Virus record (IMG/VR): IMGVR_UViG_3300020193_000123 | Span: 1-26,333 of that record | Origin: a virus | Reading direction: 5' to 3' (one strand) | Length of the DNA stretch: 26,333 bases | Shown: piece by piece, positions 1 through 10,561 of the stretch | Layout of the letters: the number at the start of each line of letters is the position of its first letter | Numbering within the stretch: position 1 is the stretch's first letter | Position numbers and translations under genes: made by a program | The notes under the pieces: model-generated | The model's input: only the letters and a program-made list of their open reading frames with translations | The model's database searches: none | What the model was told of the DNA's origin: nothing

Positions 1-299
1 GCACCAGCTAAACTTTTAGTAGCTTCTTCTTCTGCTTTGAACGCTTGTTCTTGTAATCCAAGAGCACCTGCGCTAGGTTTAAATCCTGGTTCAGTTACAG
101 TAGTTGTAGTAGTTTCAGCTTGTACACTTGGTTGAATCCCTTTAGATTCCAAAGCTCTTTGTACTGGAGCCAATGGATCACCATCCCCAGGTAATCCAGG
201 AGGAGGAGTTTGAGTTGCAGTACTTGGAGGATTCATAGCCTGCATCTGCCTCTTTTGTTCTTCTGTAGCGTCTGGGTTCATTGGACTCATGAAAGCCAT
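1..299 (-). CDS. Virion-region protein, 5' part only (runs off left edge)
   Basis: Open reading frame entering from the left edge on the minus strand. Its ATG is at 299, immediately after the stop codon of the Ala/Gln-rich gene (TAA at 302-300). A GAGGAG ribosome binding site lies inside the end of that upstream gene, so the two are probably translationally coupled. The visible N-terminus (about 99 codons) begins MAFMSPMNPDA and is rich in Pro, Gln and Thr, including PPPGLPGDG and a TTTTTV run. No domain is recognisable in this part. Its place after the nozzle and S74-domain genes suggests another virion or ejected protein, which is inference from order only. The 3' part is missing because of the window edge, not because of a frameshift. 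Confidence 0.8.
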   Translation of the reverse strand, partial: MAFMSPMNPDATEEQKRQMQAMNPPSTATQTPPPGLPGDGDPLAPVQRALESKGIQPSVQAETTTTTVTEPGFKPSAGALGLQEQAFKAEEEATKSLAG

Positions 300-2132
300 T
301 TACTTGCTCCTCTTCTTTTTAAGACTCAAGATTTCTTTGGCCATTTCAGCTTGAACTGCTAACATGGCTGGAAGAGCCTTGCCGTAATCTACCATCTTAC
401 CCTTAGGTGTTTCCATTACTATCTTTTGTAGGAAAGGAATCTTTTCTATGTCTTGAGCCATCAAGCTTTGGTGCTTACCTGCAGCACCATACTCAGTAGA
501 TTTGTACTCGTATTCATATGGCTTAGCTCCTGCAAGGTCCCTTAGCATACTCGTAGTTTTAATGTTAGTTTTTACGTTAACATCACTAAACGCTGATACA
601 GCTCCTACAATGGCTGTACCTAAACCTGAAGCACCTTGTGCCATTGCTTGCATTTTACCTTGTTGTTGGCCCATTTTTTGTCCAGCAATGTCCATTAAGG
701 TTTTAACTTTGGCTTGCTCTGCATTGTAACCAAGATCAGTATAGTACTTGATTAGATCATTTTGCATAGCCTTGTACTTGGTTTGAGTTTCAACATCAAA
801 CTTCTTTAGTTCATTTTCTTGAGAGATGTTAAACTTCTCAAGGTCAGCTTGCATAGTTAAGTTAAGCTTTTGTAAATCCAAGGCTGCTTGTTGGTTACCT
901 TGACGCGCTTGCATCTCTAACTGTGCAGCTTGCTTAGCCATATCATCTACGCGTCTTGCGTTGTCAATGTTTACTTCAGTATCTAATTGAGCTTGAACTT
1001 TGTTAAGTTCTGTAATAGCTTGCTGATCACCTTGCTGTGCTTTTAGAGTTAACTCAGCTTTTTGAGCTTGCAACTTATTAATTGCATCTTGGTTAGCAAG
1101 TTTAGCTTGTTGTGTTAATGTAGCTTGTTGCATTGCTTCTTCAGAAGTTATTTTTCTACCTTCTAAAGCAGCTTGTTGTTGTAAGCTAGCAGCTGTTTTA
1201 GCAATATCAACGTCTGTAGTTCTCAAGCCTTGAGCTACGTTAGCTAAGGTTTCTTGAGCTGCTTGTTGTTCTTTAATTCTTGCTTGTGTAGCTTCTGCTA
1301 GCTGCTGTTGTTGTGTCTCAGCTAACTGAGCACCAAGTTGTCTTTGAGCAGCAGCTGCACCAGGACCACCTCTAACACTAGCTGCTTGAGCCATTTGTTG
1401 TCTTAGAGCTTTGTCTTGAGCTTGTCTTAATTGCTGTTCTGCTAGACTTGGAGCTGTACCAGTTGCTTGACCCATAAGTTGTTGAGCAAGAGCTTGTTGG
1501 AAAGTTCTTCCTTCTTGCTCTACTTGTAGCTGTGCTGCCTCAGGAGCAATTGTTCTTTCTATTTGAGCAGCTTGTACTTGTTCTGGAGTTAATCCAGCAA
1601 GATATTGTTGTAACCCACCTGCTACAGTAGGAGCAGCAGCAACTTGTCCTGCTTGAGCAGCTTGACTAGCACCTAATGTAGGAGCTTGAAGAGTTGGAGC
1701 TTCAAAACCTTGTGGCATCACTGCAGCTCTTGGAGCACCAATTGTAGGAGCCTGCATTTGTTGAGCTTGTTGTAGACCTTGTTGAGATATGTCTGCATAT
1801 TTACCACTTACAGCTTCTGCTAAAGTTTTAGCTTGTTGTTGTTCACCTTCACCTGGCGCGGCGCCGCCACCCATAAGACCTTTAAGCGCTTGAGTTATGC
1901 CAGCTTTTTTAGACATATCTTCTAGAGTAGTTCTGGCTTTTTCACCAGCTTTGGATATGTTTTGCATTCCACCTTGGCCGCTAGCATAACCTGCAATACC
2001 GTATGCTGGACCACCAATAGCAGTTCCAATAACAGCTCTACCTATAGGAGAAGATACTGCTTGACCTACTTGACCAAGAGCACCACCCATTTTAGGTCCA
2101 TCTATATTTTTGCCACCTATCTTAATAGCCAT
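300..2132 (-). CDS. Ala/Gln-rich virion protein with C-terminal S74-type intramolecular chaperone domain
   Basis: 610 aa. Residues about 1-55 are Gly/Ala-rich with a hydrophobic stretch. Residues about 95-500 are extremely rich in Ala and Gln and predicted to form long helices or coiled coil. About residue 516 begins SDVNVKTNI, followed by PYEYEYKSTEYGAAGKHQSLMAQDIEKI. This matches the layout of the peptidase S74 / endosialidase chaperone domain, with the start Ser-Asp, the Y.Y....G......G..AQ(D/E) core and a terminal helix. In known S74 proteins this domain trimerises the protein and then cuts itself off just before the Ser. Here it sits on a helical Gln-rich body rather than an obvious beta fibre, suggesting a chaperone-assembled internal or ejected protein (inference). 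The start at 2132 has AAAGGAG eight bases upstream. The domain call is fairly sure; the biological role is not. Confidence 0.82.
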   Translation of the reverse strand: MAIKIGGKNIDGPKMGGALGQVGQAVSSPIGRAVIGTAIGGPAYGIAGYASGQGGMQNISKAGEKARTTLEDMSKKAGITQALKGLMGGGAAPGEGEQQQAKTLAEAVSGKYADISQQGLQQAQQMQAPTIGAPRAAVMPQGFEAPTLQAPTLGASQAAQAGQVAAAPTVAGGLQQYLAGLTPEQVQAAQIERTIAPEAAQLQVEQEGRTFQQALAQQLMGQATGTAPSLAEQQLRQAQDKALRQQMAQAASVRGGPGAAAAQRQLGAQLAETQQQQLAEATQARIKEQQAAQETLANVAQGLRTTDVDIAKTAASLQQQAALEGRKITSEEAMQQATLTQQAKLANQDAINKLQAQKAELTLKAQQGDQQAITELNKVQAQLDTEVNIDNARRVDDMAKQAAQLEMQARQGNQQAALDLQKLNLTMQADLEKFNISQENELKKFDVETQTKYKAMQNDLIKYYTDLGYNAEQAKVKTLMDIAGQKMGQQQGKMQAMAQGASGLGTAIVGAVSAFSDVNVKTNIKTTSMLRDLAGAKPYEYEYKSTEYGAAGKHQSLMAQDIEKIPFLQKIVMETPKGKMVDYGKALPAMLAVQAEMAKEILSLKKKRSK

Positions 2133-2143
2133 TGTAAGCTCCT

Positions 2144-5100
2144 TTAGCTACCTGCAAACTTTTGAGTAACTGGTATCTTATTGCCACCAGACTTAGTACC
2201 AACTTCAAAGGTTAAACCAGTAAGCTCATAACCTTCTCCACTTCCTGTGATACTATTGTTGTCTGATATTTCAAACCTAACTGACTGACACTTCTGTATA
2301 GTTATATCAAATTGTAGCTGATAAACTTCTAGTTCTCCTGCCCAAGTATCTTCTGCACCAAATGGTGATTCACTACCAAATGTTGTGTTGCCAATAAATG
2401 TGCTTGTGTCTACAAGAATAGTTTCTGCCCAACTAGATTTGAAATCGTAACCTACCCTGACTCTTAGTATATGTTGACTCTTAAATTTACCTATTAGGAA
2501 TACACGGTAAACGCGTTGGTAACCTTGAAAGCCTGCAAAGCTATACCAGGGAGTTACTACTTTCATTTGTATAGGTGAGGTATTGTCAAAGTACTCACCG
2601 CTAGTTTCCTGACGCACTTGTCCTGCTAAAGTCAAGTAGCAATATTCACCACCGTAGATAAGTGCATCTACACCATCATCAAAGTTAGTAAACACACTCC
2701 ATTGTTGGAAATAGTAGTTGTAGACTAGTACAGCATCGTTGTCTAAAAGAAACCTTACTTCATTGCGGTTTTGTACTAGAGTAGAACGTACAACAGTATT
2801 TGCATTGTAACTCTCTACAGGAGCACCAATGTAAGTTAGTTGCAAGCTACGATCAATTAAGTAGATACCTTTGGTAGACTTAAACATAACACCAGTTGGT
2901 GTAATAACTGCACTATTAGAGTCTATACAACCTACGTCTGAGTTAACTAATTGAGGTTTGGTATAGTCATTTTGTGCACCTGTTAGGTTTGGACCATCAC
3001 CAGCTAATATAAAGATAGCAAACTGCTTAAATATTACTAACTTATCATCTAGTACACTTAGTGCAGTAATCGGACCACCTGTTGAGTCTACAGTAATTGA
3101 GAGAAGATCATTAAAGTTAAGACCTTCACCTATAATTTGCTCATTGCTATACCATATCAAGTCTTGATTCTCTAACCCTGCAAGAAACAATCTATTTTTG
3201 TAAACTTGCAAGATTGTACAAGCTGGAGGAGCTATATTCTCAAGTACTCCACCTGTTGTATACAAGATCTCATTGGATAAAATGCTCGTATCATCTAAAG
3301 TATCAGTAATAGTTATCTCATCTACAGTAGGATCATTAAACGTAGGAGTAAGAGGAGAAGTTACACGGTAGTAAACTATTCCTGTATTCTCAGTACGGTA
3401 GACTACTGCAACTGGATCTACCCTTGGATTTGCTATAGGAGTACCATTTGGATCTATAGAAGCTTTTTGAGTTAATTTAAGAGTAGGAATTACAAGGTCT
3501 ACACTTTGAGAAGACCCACCACCAGTTAAAGTAACAGTTAGTGGAGTAGAAGGAGCAGATCTATGAATCTGACCTTTGGCATCTATCCATTCCCACATTA
3601 CTCTATACAAGTAAGTACCATTACTTATGCTACCACCAGTAGTTTGTGGAGTAGCAACTACGTCTTCAGGATAGAAGTGAAAGCCTTGCTCTACAACACT
3701 ATCACCATCGTACATTTTAAGGTAACCACCTGCAATCAGTGTATTTTGACCAGATTGTGATGTATCAAATATATCTTGATCGTTGTGGTCAATAACTACA
3801 TCTGCAACACCTGTATTGGTGTACAGGATGCCTGATTCACTCTTTAGAGCACCTTTGACCAAAATAGGATAGCTATAGACATAAGTATCTTGCTGATTAG
3901 TTTCACTTAGCAAGTTATTAGTAGGAATACCGCCACCATTATTGCTAGCAATCTTGCCAGTAACAAACCTATCATCACGGACTACAAAGTAAGTACTTTG
4001 TTCTATACTCTCGTAAGCAACAGGTACAAACAGTCTACTATCATGACTATAAGGCTTAGCGTTAACAGCTAAACCAATTAAAAATACAGGAGGAAATCCT
4101 GGAGGTGCTCCACCAGTAATTATTTCAAACTCTTCTTGCGCAATGTACCTATCTGTGTAAATATCTCCAGGCTCTACACTTGTATAGATTCTTATAGTTC
4201 CTGGATCTATGTACACTTGACTAATGTTAGTACAAGCATGGTAAATAGCACTACCACTATAAGCAGCAGTATAAGTAGTTAGATCTGCATAAAGAGTATC
4301 AATCACTACACCATCAGCTATAGATTGATGAACTATTACAATATAACTATTGCCTGATACTGTGTAAGCAGCAATACTAATTACTTCGGCATCACCAGTA
4401 AGGGTCACAGGATTTGGTAGACCTACTAACGGTGAACCTACTGCCATGTTTTGCGTTACATACATAACAGTAATAGTACCACCATTGTCTTTATATCCAA
4501 CTAGCATGTTAGAACCAAATACTGCTACATCGTAGCATATAGTTGTGTCTAGATCGGTTCTAAGAGTAGTGCTAGTAAAACCAGCTGTAGGATTTGTAGA
4601 ATCTAACCTAGCAACAACTAGGTCTGAACCATCACGGTAGTAGACAAATAGGAATTGACCACAGGCAACAGTTTTGCAATGTGAAACATTAGCTCCACCA
4701 TTTATTTCTTGATCAGATAATAGTGCAAGATTACTAGCAACATCAAATGCACTAGCTCTTACACCACCTCTATCATCTTCCCAAGCAATTACTTCTACAT
4801 TATTACTTACTGCATTGTCAGGATTACTTTGGCTATAGTTGTTACGTACAATATCTCTAGAGCCAATTGTTACACTAACTGCACTTCCTTTATCAACCCA
4901 ACTATCATTGGCTGAAGCGTAACTATAAACAAGCTGGTCAGAGAATAACAAAAGTTCATTGTTAAATAAACCTAATGCAGCACCACTAGTTATAGTATTG
5001 CCTTGGCCTGACTGAGCACCAATGATAGTATTACCTGCTGGAGTCCAACCGTAACGTTTTTGTAGGGTATAACGCTTTTGAAAAATTGCGTTTTCTAAGG

Positions 5101-5188
5101 TAGTTAGATTTTGAGTGAGTTTAGGATCTGTTTTCTCATCTAGCCCTTGCTCAAATGTATAAGCAATAACCTGCTTTTGTAAAGCCAT
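2144..5188 (-). CDS. Large beta-rich tail nozzle / stabilisation-like protein
   Basis: 1014 aa, the largest protein in the window. The N-terminus (QVIAYTFEQGLDEKTDPKL) is followed by a long series of beta strands with recurring motifs: LFNNELLLFS, GQFLFVYYRDG, KNRLFLAGLENQDLIWYSN, LDDKLVIFKQFAIFILAGDG and TPTGVMFKSTKGIYLID. Repeated strands of the form 'instrument reading followed by polar turn' suggest beta-propeller blades. This pattern is typical of podoviral nozzle or tail-stabilisation proteins (T7 gp12 and P22 gp10 classes). Position supports a tail role: it lies downstream of the adaptor and fibre genes and next to the S74-domain protein. The start at 5188 has AAGGAT eight bases upstream. 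Other large phage beta-propeller virion proteins are possible alternatives. The virion role is likely; the exact nozzle assignment is inference. Confidence 0.68.
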   Translation of the reverse strand: MALQKQVIAYTFEQGLDEKTDPKLTQNLTTLENAIFQKRYTLQKRYGWTPAGNTIIGAQSGQGNTITSGAALGLFNNELLLFSDQLVYSYASANDSWVDKGSAVSVTIGSRDIVRNNYSQSNPDNAVSNNVEVIAWEDDRGGVRASAFDVASNLALLSDQEINGGANVSHCKTVACGQFLFVYYRDGSDLVVARLDSTNPTAGFTSTTLRTDLDTTICYDVAVFGSNMLVGYKDNGGTITVMYVTQNMAVGSPLVGLPNPVTLTGDAEVISIAAYTVSGNSYIVIVHQSIADGVVIDTLYADLTTYTAAYSGSAIYHACTNISQVYIDPGTIRIYTSVEPGDIYTDRYIAQEEFEIITGGAPPGFPPVFLIGLAVNAKPYSHDSRLFVPVAYESIEQSTYFVVRDDRFVTGKIASNNGGGIPTNNLLSETNQQDTYVYSYPILVKGALKSESGILYTNTGVADVVIDHNDQDIFDTSQSGQNTLIAGGYLKMYDGDSVVEQGFHFYPEDVVATPQTTGGSISNGTYLYRVMWEWIDAKGQIHRSAPSTPLTVTLTGGGSSQSVDLVIPTLKLTQKASIDPNGTPIANPRVDPVAVVYRTENTGIVYYRVTSPLTPTFNDPTVDEITITDTLDDTSILSNEILYTTGGVLENIAPPACTILQVYKNRLFLAGLENQDLIWYSNEQIIGEGLNFNDLLSITVDSTGGPITALSVLDDKLVIFKQFAIFILAGDGPNLTGAQNDYTKPQLVNSDVGCIDSNSAVITPTGVMFKSTKGIYLIDRSLQLTYIGAPVESYNANTVVRSTLVQNRNEVRFLLDNDAVLVYNYYFQQWSVFTNFDDGVDALIYGGEYCYLTLAGQVRQETSGEYFDNTSPIQMKVVTPWYSFAGFQGYQRVYRVFLIGKFKSQHILRVRVGYDFKSSWAETILVDTSTFIGNTTFGSESPFGAEDTWAGELEVYQLQFDITIQKCQSVRFEISDNNSITGSGEGYELTGLTFEVGTKSGGNKIPVTQKFAGS

Positions 5189-5192
5189 TTTG

Positions 5193-5513
5193 TTATCCTT
5201 TTAGATTAACTGCTATAGCAACTATGGTTCCTATGGCAGTTATGATCATTGCAGCTCTTGACCAGATCTTAACAGTATGTTCTCTTTTTGCTTGTTCAGC
5301 TACCACAAAGTTTTCAAGAGTAGTGAGCCTTTGCCCATCTACCTGTGAATGTCTTTCTATGTGATCTACTACGCTGTCTAGCTTTTGTTTTATTTCAGTA
5401 ACATTAAGTTGTATATCAGAAACCTTGTCCTCTATCTTGTCTAGTTTGCTGACTTTTTCTTCAACAACTACAAGTCTTTCTTTGGTAGAACGGTTTGTTT
5501 CTGTATACTGCAT
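5193..5513 (-). CDS. Coiled-coil protein with C-terminal membrane anchor (XhlA-like)
   Basis: 106 aa. Residues about 10-70 are a strong heptad coiled coil (LVVVEEKVSKLDKIEDKVSD and so on). The last 20 residues (WSRAAMIITAIGTIVAIAVN) form one transmembrane helix, so the protein should be tail-anchored with its coil on one face of the membrane. This architecture is that of the small haemolysin XhlA-like proteins that accompany holins, and also of some spanin or superinfection proteins. It sits among late tail genes, which fits late expression and a lysis-associated role, but no adjacent endolysin is visible in the window. The start at 5513 is preceded by TAGGAG. Topology is seen directly; the lysis role is inference. 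Confidence 0.75.
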   Translation of the reverse strand: MQYTETNRSTKERLVVVEEKVSKLDKIEDKVSDIQLNVTEIKQKLDSVVDHIERHSQVDGQRLTTLENFVVAEQAKREHTVKIWSRAAMIITAIGTIVAIAVNLKG

Positions 5514-5520
5514 AAGACTC

Positions 5521-5754
5521 CTAGATGTTTACTTTTACATCAACCCCAGACTCTTTTTCCATGTTCTTCTTGACTGCTACTCCCCAATCAGAACCAAGCT
5601 TAAGTGCATATTGTGACCAGTGTGGTACTGTCTCTAATCCGCCGTCTTCTTTAAAGAGTGTCATAGTATTATCTTCTAACCTATGACCTACCACTGTTAC
5701 TCTTTTCCAAGGTAACCATGCGTACTTCTTGTACGCAAACACATATCTCTGCAT
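5521..5754 (-). CDS. Small protein of unknown function in the tail cluster
   Basis: 77 aa and not recognised. The sequence starts MQRYVFAYKKYAWLPWKRVTV, contains VVGHRLEDNTMTLFKEDGG and ends in a basic then acidic tail. It looks like a small beta-rich domain with several Trp and Tyr residues. Its ATG (5754-5752) overlaps the TAA of the upstream collar-fibre gene by one base (TAATG), and a weak AGGGTG lies upstream, so translation probably depends on reinitiation after the fibre. It is followed by seven bases and then the membrane-anchored coil gene. A fibre-associated or host-interaction role is possible from position only. Confidence 0.7.
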   Translation of the reverse strand: MQRYVFAYKKYAWLPWKRVTVVGHRLEDNTMTLFKEDGGLETVPHWSQYALKLGSDWGVAVKKNMEKESGVDVKVNI

Positions 5755-7655
5755 TAATTCACCCTAATCATGTAAATAACGTTAATGTAGTTTGGCTCGT
5801 TGCTAAATGCTGCGCCTGAACCAGTACTATCTATGCTACCACCAAAGGTCACTGTTGCTGTAGCACTTGGTGCAGCAGTAACTGCTGAGTCACCAGTACC
5901 AGTTGGTGCAGCTAAAACACCACCTGTATAGGCAGCTCCGATGTTGCTGCGGATATAAATAGGGAGGGTAGATACGGAAGTACCTGCATTTGCTGGTGCA
6001 AATAAGTAGAACGTTCCTGAATCAGTGAAAGTACTAGTTGCAGTACTTTGAGTACTCATTGTGTACAAGTTTGCTGATAGAGTTGTGTATCCCCATTGGT
6101 GAACGTGCTTCATGTTGTGAGTATGGCTACTAGAAGCAAAAGTTCCTGTCCCTGTAGTTACACCAGTACCACCAAGAGCAAACGTATTTGTGTGAGTATG
6201 CGCTGGTAGTTCAGTAGTTGTTAGTGTTGTTGTATTGCTACCACCAGTACCACCGTATGTACTAGAACCTCTTAGGTATACACTGTTGCTTAGGTTAGGT
6301 GTTGTACCTGAAACAGTATTCCCACCTGGAATAGCTGCTCCGTCTGCTCTCATCCAACCATTACTTACTACACCAGTTGCTGGTACACTCATTGCACCAG
6401 TTAAACCAGTAGTCATTCCAATAATAGCACCAAGTGGAACTATACCTCTACCGTTACCTGTAACGTTTAGTGTTCCAACAACATTGGCAGTTCCGGTTAC
6501 TGTAGTAGTGCCAGTTGCATTAACGTCTGCTAGTGTACTAGTTCCAGTTACACCTAGCGTACCTCCTACTGCAGTATTACCAGTACTAGCAGCTACTGTA
6601 AATGCTGATGTATTAACGTTAAAGTTACCTGTAACACTAGTTGTAGCATTTCTAATTGTTGCAGTACCGGTTGTTGCACCTACCGTAAGAGTAGTAGCAG
6701 CACCTGCTAAGTTAACTGTAGTTGCAGTTGTATTAACAAGGTTAAAGGTACTTTGTGATGTAGTTATATCACCACCGTTAACTGCTATATCACCAGTTAG
6801 AGTAGTGTTGCCTGTTACGTTTAATGTACCAGCTACTGCTGTATTACCACTTGCAGAAGCTACAGTAAACTTGTTTGTTGCTACAGAGAAATCACCTGTT
6901 GAATTAAGAGTAGTAGTTGTACTTAAACTACCAGGAGTAACTACTGCATTGGGAAGGCTTGCTGTTATTGCGTTAGCAGTATGAGTTACTGTAACTTGAC
7001 TTGCAGTACCTTGTACTGTAACAAAGTCTGCATTAGTGTTTGTAGAGTTTTGACGCCATAGTTGGTTAGCTGTTGGGCCTGCTACTGGTAGGAAGTAGTT
7101 GTAACCTACTGAAACTGTTCCGTCTATTTTAATTGTTACTGGGTTGCCAGCAAGTACTGCTGGATTGTAAACTACAAGATCACCCATTGCCATTTTGGCT
7201 GCTTGAGTAGGTGCTTGTGTCCAAGTAAATGTTTTAGTAGTATCTGAGTATACTGCACTAGCTGTTACACCAGGAGCACCGTAGTCACCACCAATTGTAC
7301 CTACAGATGCAAGGTTAAGACCACTACCTGAAGTAATCTGAACACTTGTTCCAGCACCGTTGTTAATAAATAAGTCACCGCCACTAAAGTATACACAAGC
7401 CTTGTCAGACAAGGTTACAAGAGGAGAAGGCCAATCATCATAGCGTGTAGATCTTAGACTAGTTATGTTGTAGGAGTTAAAGTCTAGATCACCGTTAATG
7501 TTAAGACCAGCTACTGGAATTGGTACTCCATTGCCGGCTGTATGGTTGTGAGCATCTACTGTATCAAACGCATCTACAATTTGATTTGCCCACTCAGGTC
7601 CTGTAGTTACCTCAGGTGTAGGTAGAATAATGTTCATATTAGGTGTCAGTGACAT
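5754..7655 (-). CDS. Tail fibre with C-terminal phage tail-collar domain
   Basis: 633 aa. The N-terminal 100 or so residues carry PTPEVTTGPEWANQIVDAFDTVDAHNH, a common attachment motif of short-tail fibres. The middle is made of Thr/Ala/Val-rich repeats such as FTVASASGNTAVAGTLNVTG and a second copy FTVAASTGNTAVGGTLGVTG, typical of triple-stranded beta fibre shafts. From about residue 405 there is a microbial collar segment: GAIIGMTTG, WMRADGAAIPGG, TPNLSNSVYLRG, LPAHTHTNTF and HTHNMKHVHQ. The His-x-His clusters are usually metal-binding in the trimer. It should bind the host surface. ATG at 7655 with AAGGAG upstream. The low-complexity repeats produce a long meaningless open frame on the other strand. 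Confidence 0.9.
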   Translation of the reverse strand: MSLTPNMNIILPTPEVTTGPEWANQIVDAFDTVDAHNHTAGNGVPIPVAGLNINGDLDFNSYNITSLRSTRYDDWPSPLVTLSDKACVYFSGGDLFINNGAGTSVQITSGSGLNLASVGTIGGDYGAPGVTASAVYSDTTKTFTWTQAPTQAAKMAMGDLVVYNPAVLAGNPVTIKIDGTVSVGYNYFLPVAGPTANQLWRQNSTNTNADFVTVQGTASQVTVTHTANAITASLPNAVVTPGSLSTTTTLNSTGDFSVATNKFTVASASGNTAVAGTLNVTGNTTLTGDIAVNGGDITTSQSTFNLVNTTATTVNLAGAATTLTVGATTGTATIRNATTSVTGNFNVNTSAFTVAASTGNTAVGGTLGVTGTSTLADVNATGTTTVTGTANVVGTLNVTGNGRGIVPLGAIIGMTTGLTGAMSVPATGVVSNGWMRADGAAIPGGNTVSGTTPNLSNSVYLRGSSTYGGTGGSNTTTLTTTELPAHTHTNTFALGGTGVTTGTGTFASSSHTHNMKHVHQWGYTTLSANLYTMSTQSTATSTFTDSGTFYLFAPANAGTSVSTLPIYIRSNIGAAYTGGVLAAPTGTGDSAVTAAPSATATVTFGGSIDSTGSGAAFSNEPNYINVIYMIRVN

Positions 7656-7664
7656 GTGTACTCC

Positions 7665-7976
7665 TTAAAATACGTACAGATCTACTGTACAATTGGCACT
7701 AGTCTGTAGTACTACGGTAAGTGTAGGTGTTGCACTAGTACTATCCCATACATCTGCATTTGCATTTTTTTTAATAACAATATAACCTACTAACTCTCTA
7801 CCTAGCTTATGAGACACTGGATTATCTTGACCTGTAGTGAGTAGAATACCTTTTAGTACTTGACCGTTAATGATCTGAGCAGACTGTAGTGGAATAAAGG
7901 CAGAGTTGACGTTATCTTGAACTCTCATGAGCTCATAGTTGTCAGACTTGATCTGTTTGAACTTGCCTGTAGCCAC
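7665..7976 (-). CDS. Small beta-sandwich virion-type protein beside the fibre
   Basis: 103 aa. Contains VSHKLGRELVGYIVIKKNANADVWD and ends VLQTSANCTVDLYVF. This arrangement, with a conserved H-x-L-G-R turn, a Tyr/Val strand and a final hydrophobic strand ending in VF, is often seen in small proteins encoded next to podovirus and siphovirus fibres. I recognise the look but not a named function. The start is GTG at 7976, chosen because AAGGAG lies six bases upstream (spacer TACTAG) and no better in-frame ATG exists nearby. It lies between the collagen-like fibre and the collar fibre, so a fibre-attachment or baseplate-like role is plausible. Confidence 0.72.
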   Translation of the reverse strand: MATGKFKQIKSDNYELMRVQDNVNSAFIPLQSAQIINGQVLKGILLTTGQDNPVSHKLGRELVGYIVIKKNANADVWDSTSATPTLTVVLQTSANCTVDLYVF

Positions 7977-7986
7977 CTAGTACTCC

Positions 7987-9532
<1,546 letters not shown>

Positions 9533-9541
9533 ATTGTCTCC

Positions 9542-10255
9542 TTATTCATACCAGCTGTAGAAGAAACGCCAGTTGTCAGCTATAGAGCCAACATCATACA
9601 CTCTTTCTGGTTCTGCTGTATTGCGGTTTATGCTTGTTGATAGTACTCTCTGCTTGGCTTCTTCTTTCATAGCCATGAGCGCTGTTACGTCACTCTCTTC
9701 CTTAATTAGGATATAGATGGCAGCACTCGTTATAATAAAATCTTCCCATCCGTTCTGGCAATCTACTTGGTTAATTTGATCTGCACCTGGGGAAGCACTT
9801 GTTGTTAGATTCTTGGCTCTTGGTACGTACCATAGCTTCATAGTAGTTGCACTAGTTGGAGAAGGCATTAGTCTTAGGTTGCTTCCTAGGATATGATACT
9901 GTAGTATTTGAGCAGGAATGGTAGGTGTAATCATGTTAAAACGGTATTTATTACGTTCTTGGAACATGAATTGTCTTAGTGTTACAAACCTATCAGCGTC
10001 AATATACATGTCTACGCCAAGTAGTTTGTAGAAATTATCAGGAAGAGGGTAGTCTTTCTGCCCTCCTACTGTAGAGAAATCATAGTCTTCTGCATAGTAA
10101 TCTTGGTAAGAAGTTACTACTAAATCGTAGAGTTCCTTGTAGGATCTATCAACCAACTGTAGGATTTCAGCATCAGTAACAAAATTAGAACGTTCTTTAT
10201 TAGCTCTTTGCCTTGCATTGGTAACTAGAGAACTTACGGTGATGTTGTATCCCAC
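9542..10255 (-). CDS. Head-tail adaptor (SU10-adaptor / tail-tubular-A-like)
   Basis: 237 aa. The N-terminus ITVSSLVTNARQRANKERSN, followed by a D-x-EIL-x-LVDRSYKELYDLV helix, is the classic opening of phage adaptor proteins that plug onto the portal. It continues with GGQKDYPLPDNFYKLLGVDMY, LRLMPSPTSATTMKLWYVP and a helical GWEDFIITSAAIYILIKEESDV segment, all in the expected order for this family. Length is normal. It should form the ring joining portal to nozzle. The start is GTG at 10255 with AGGAG six bases upstream (spacer TTCCTT). Its position between the capsid genes and the fibre/nozzle genes fits this role. Confidence 0.82.
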   Translation of the reverse strand: MGYNITVSSLVTNARQRANKERSNFVTDAEILQLVDRSYKELYDLVVTSYQDYYAEDYDFSTVGGQKDYPLPDNFYKLLGVDMYIDADRFVTLRQFMFQERNKYRFNMITPTIPAQILQYHILGSNLRLMPSPTSATTMKLWYVPRAKNLTTSASPGADQINQVDCQNGWEDFIITSAAIYILIKEESDVTALMAMKEEAKQRVLSTSINRNTAEPERVYDVGSIADNWRFFYSWYE

Positions 10256-10269
10256 AAGGAACTCCTCTC

Positions 10270-10551
10270 TTAATCTTCAGTTTCTGACTCTTCACCCTCA
10301 GCTTCTTCCTCATATTCTTTATGAGGGTGGGTCTCGTAGCAGTCTACCCACTCACGGAGAGCTTCGTGGAACTTAGCTACATCTTTTTCTTCTATGGCTT
10401 TCATCATGGCTTTGCTGTAATCCATCAAAAGCTCATCTGCAGATGGTTCTTCATCTTCAGAACGCATTTCTTCTTTACGTTTGCCATCCTTGCCTTCAAG
10501 AATGATTGCAACTAGTCCTTTTTTCTTCTTGTCCATCATCATAGGAATCAT
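10270..10551 (-). CDS. Small acidic protein in head operon
   Basis: 93 aa. Begins MIPMMMDKKKK, then a hydrophobic patch GLVAIILEG, a basic stretch and a long acidic helical region. It ends in a nearly all-acidic tail (EEEAEGEESETED). The helix MKAIEEKDVAKFHEALREWVDC looks like the small helical proteins often found between capsid and adaptor genes in phages. No function can be assigned. AAGGAGG sits five bases upstream of the ATG. The strong charge suggests a protein-protein or assembly role. Confidence 0.72.
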   Translation of the reverse strand: MIPMMMDKKKKGLVAIILEGKDGKRKEEMRSEDEEPSADELLMDYSKAMMKAIEEKDVAKFHEALREWVDCYETHPHKEYEEEAEGEESETED

Positions 10552-10561
10552 TGTTTCCTCC

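Noticed and set aside
6235-6984. 249-codon open frame on the plus strand
   Set aside because: Antisense to the Thr/Val-rich repeat region of the collar fibre. The product is a Val/Pro-rich string with no domain and no ribosome site; repeats on the real strand remove stop codons.
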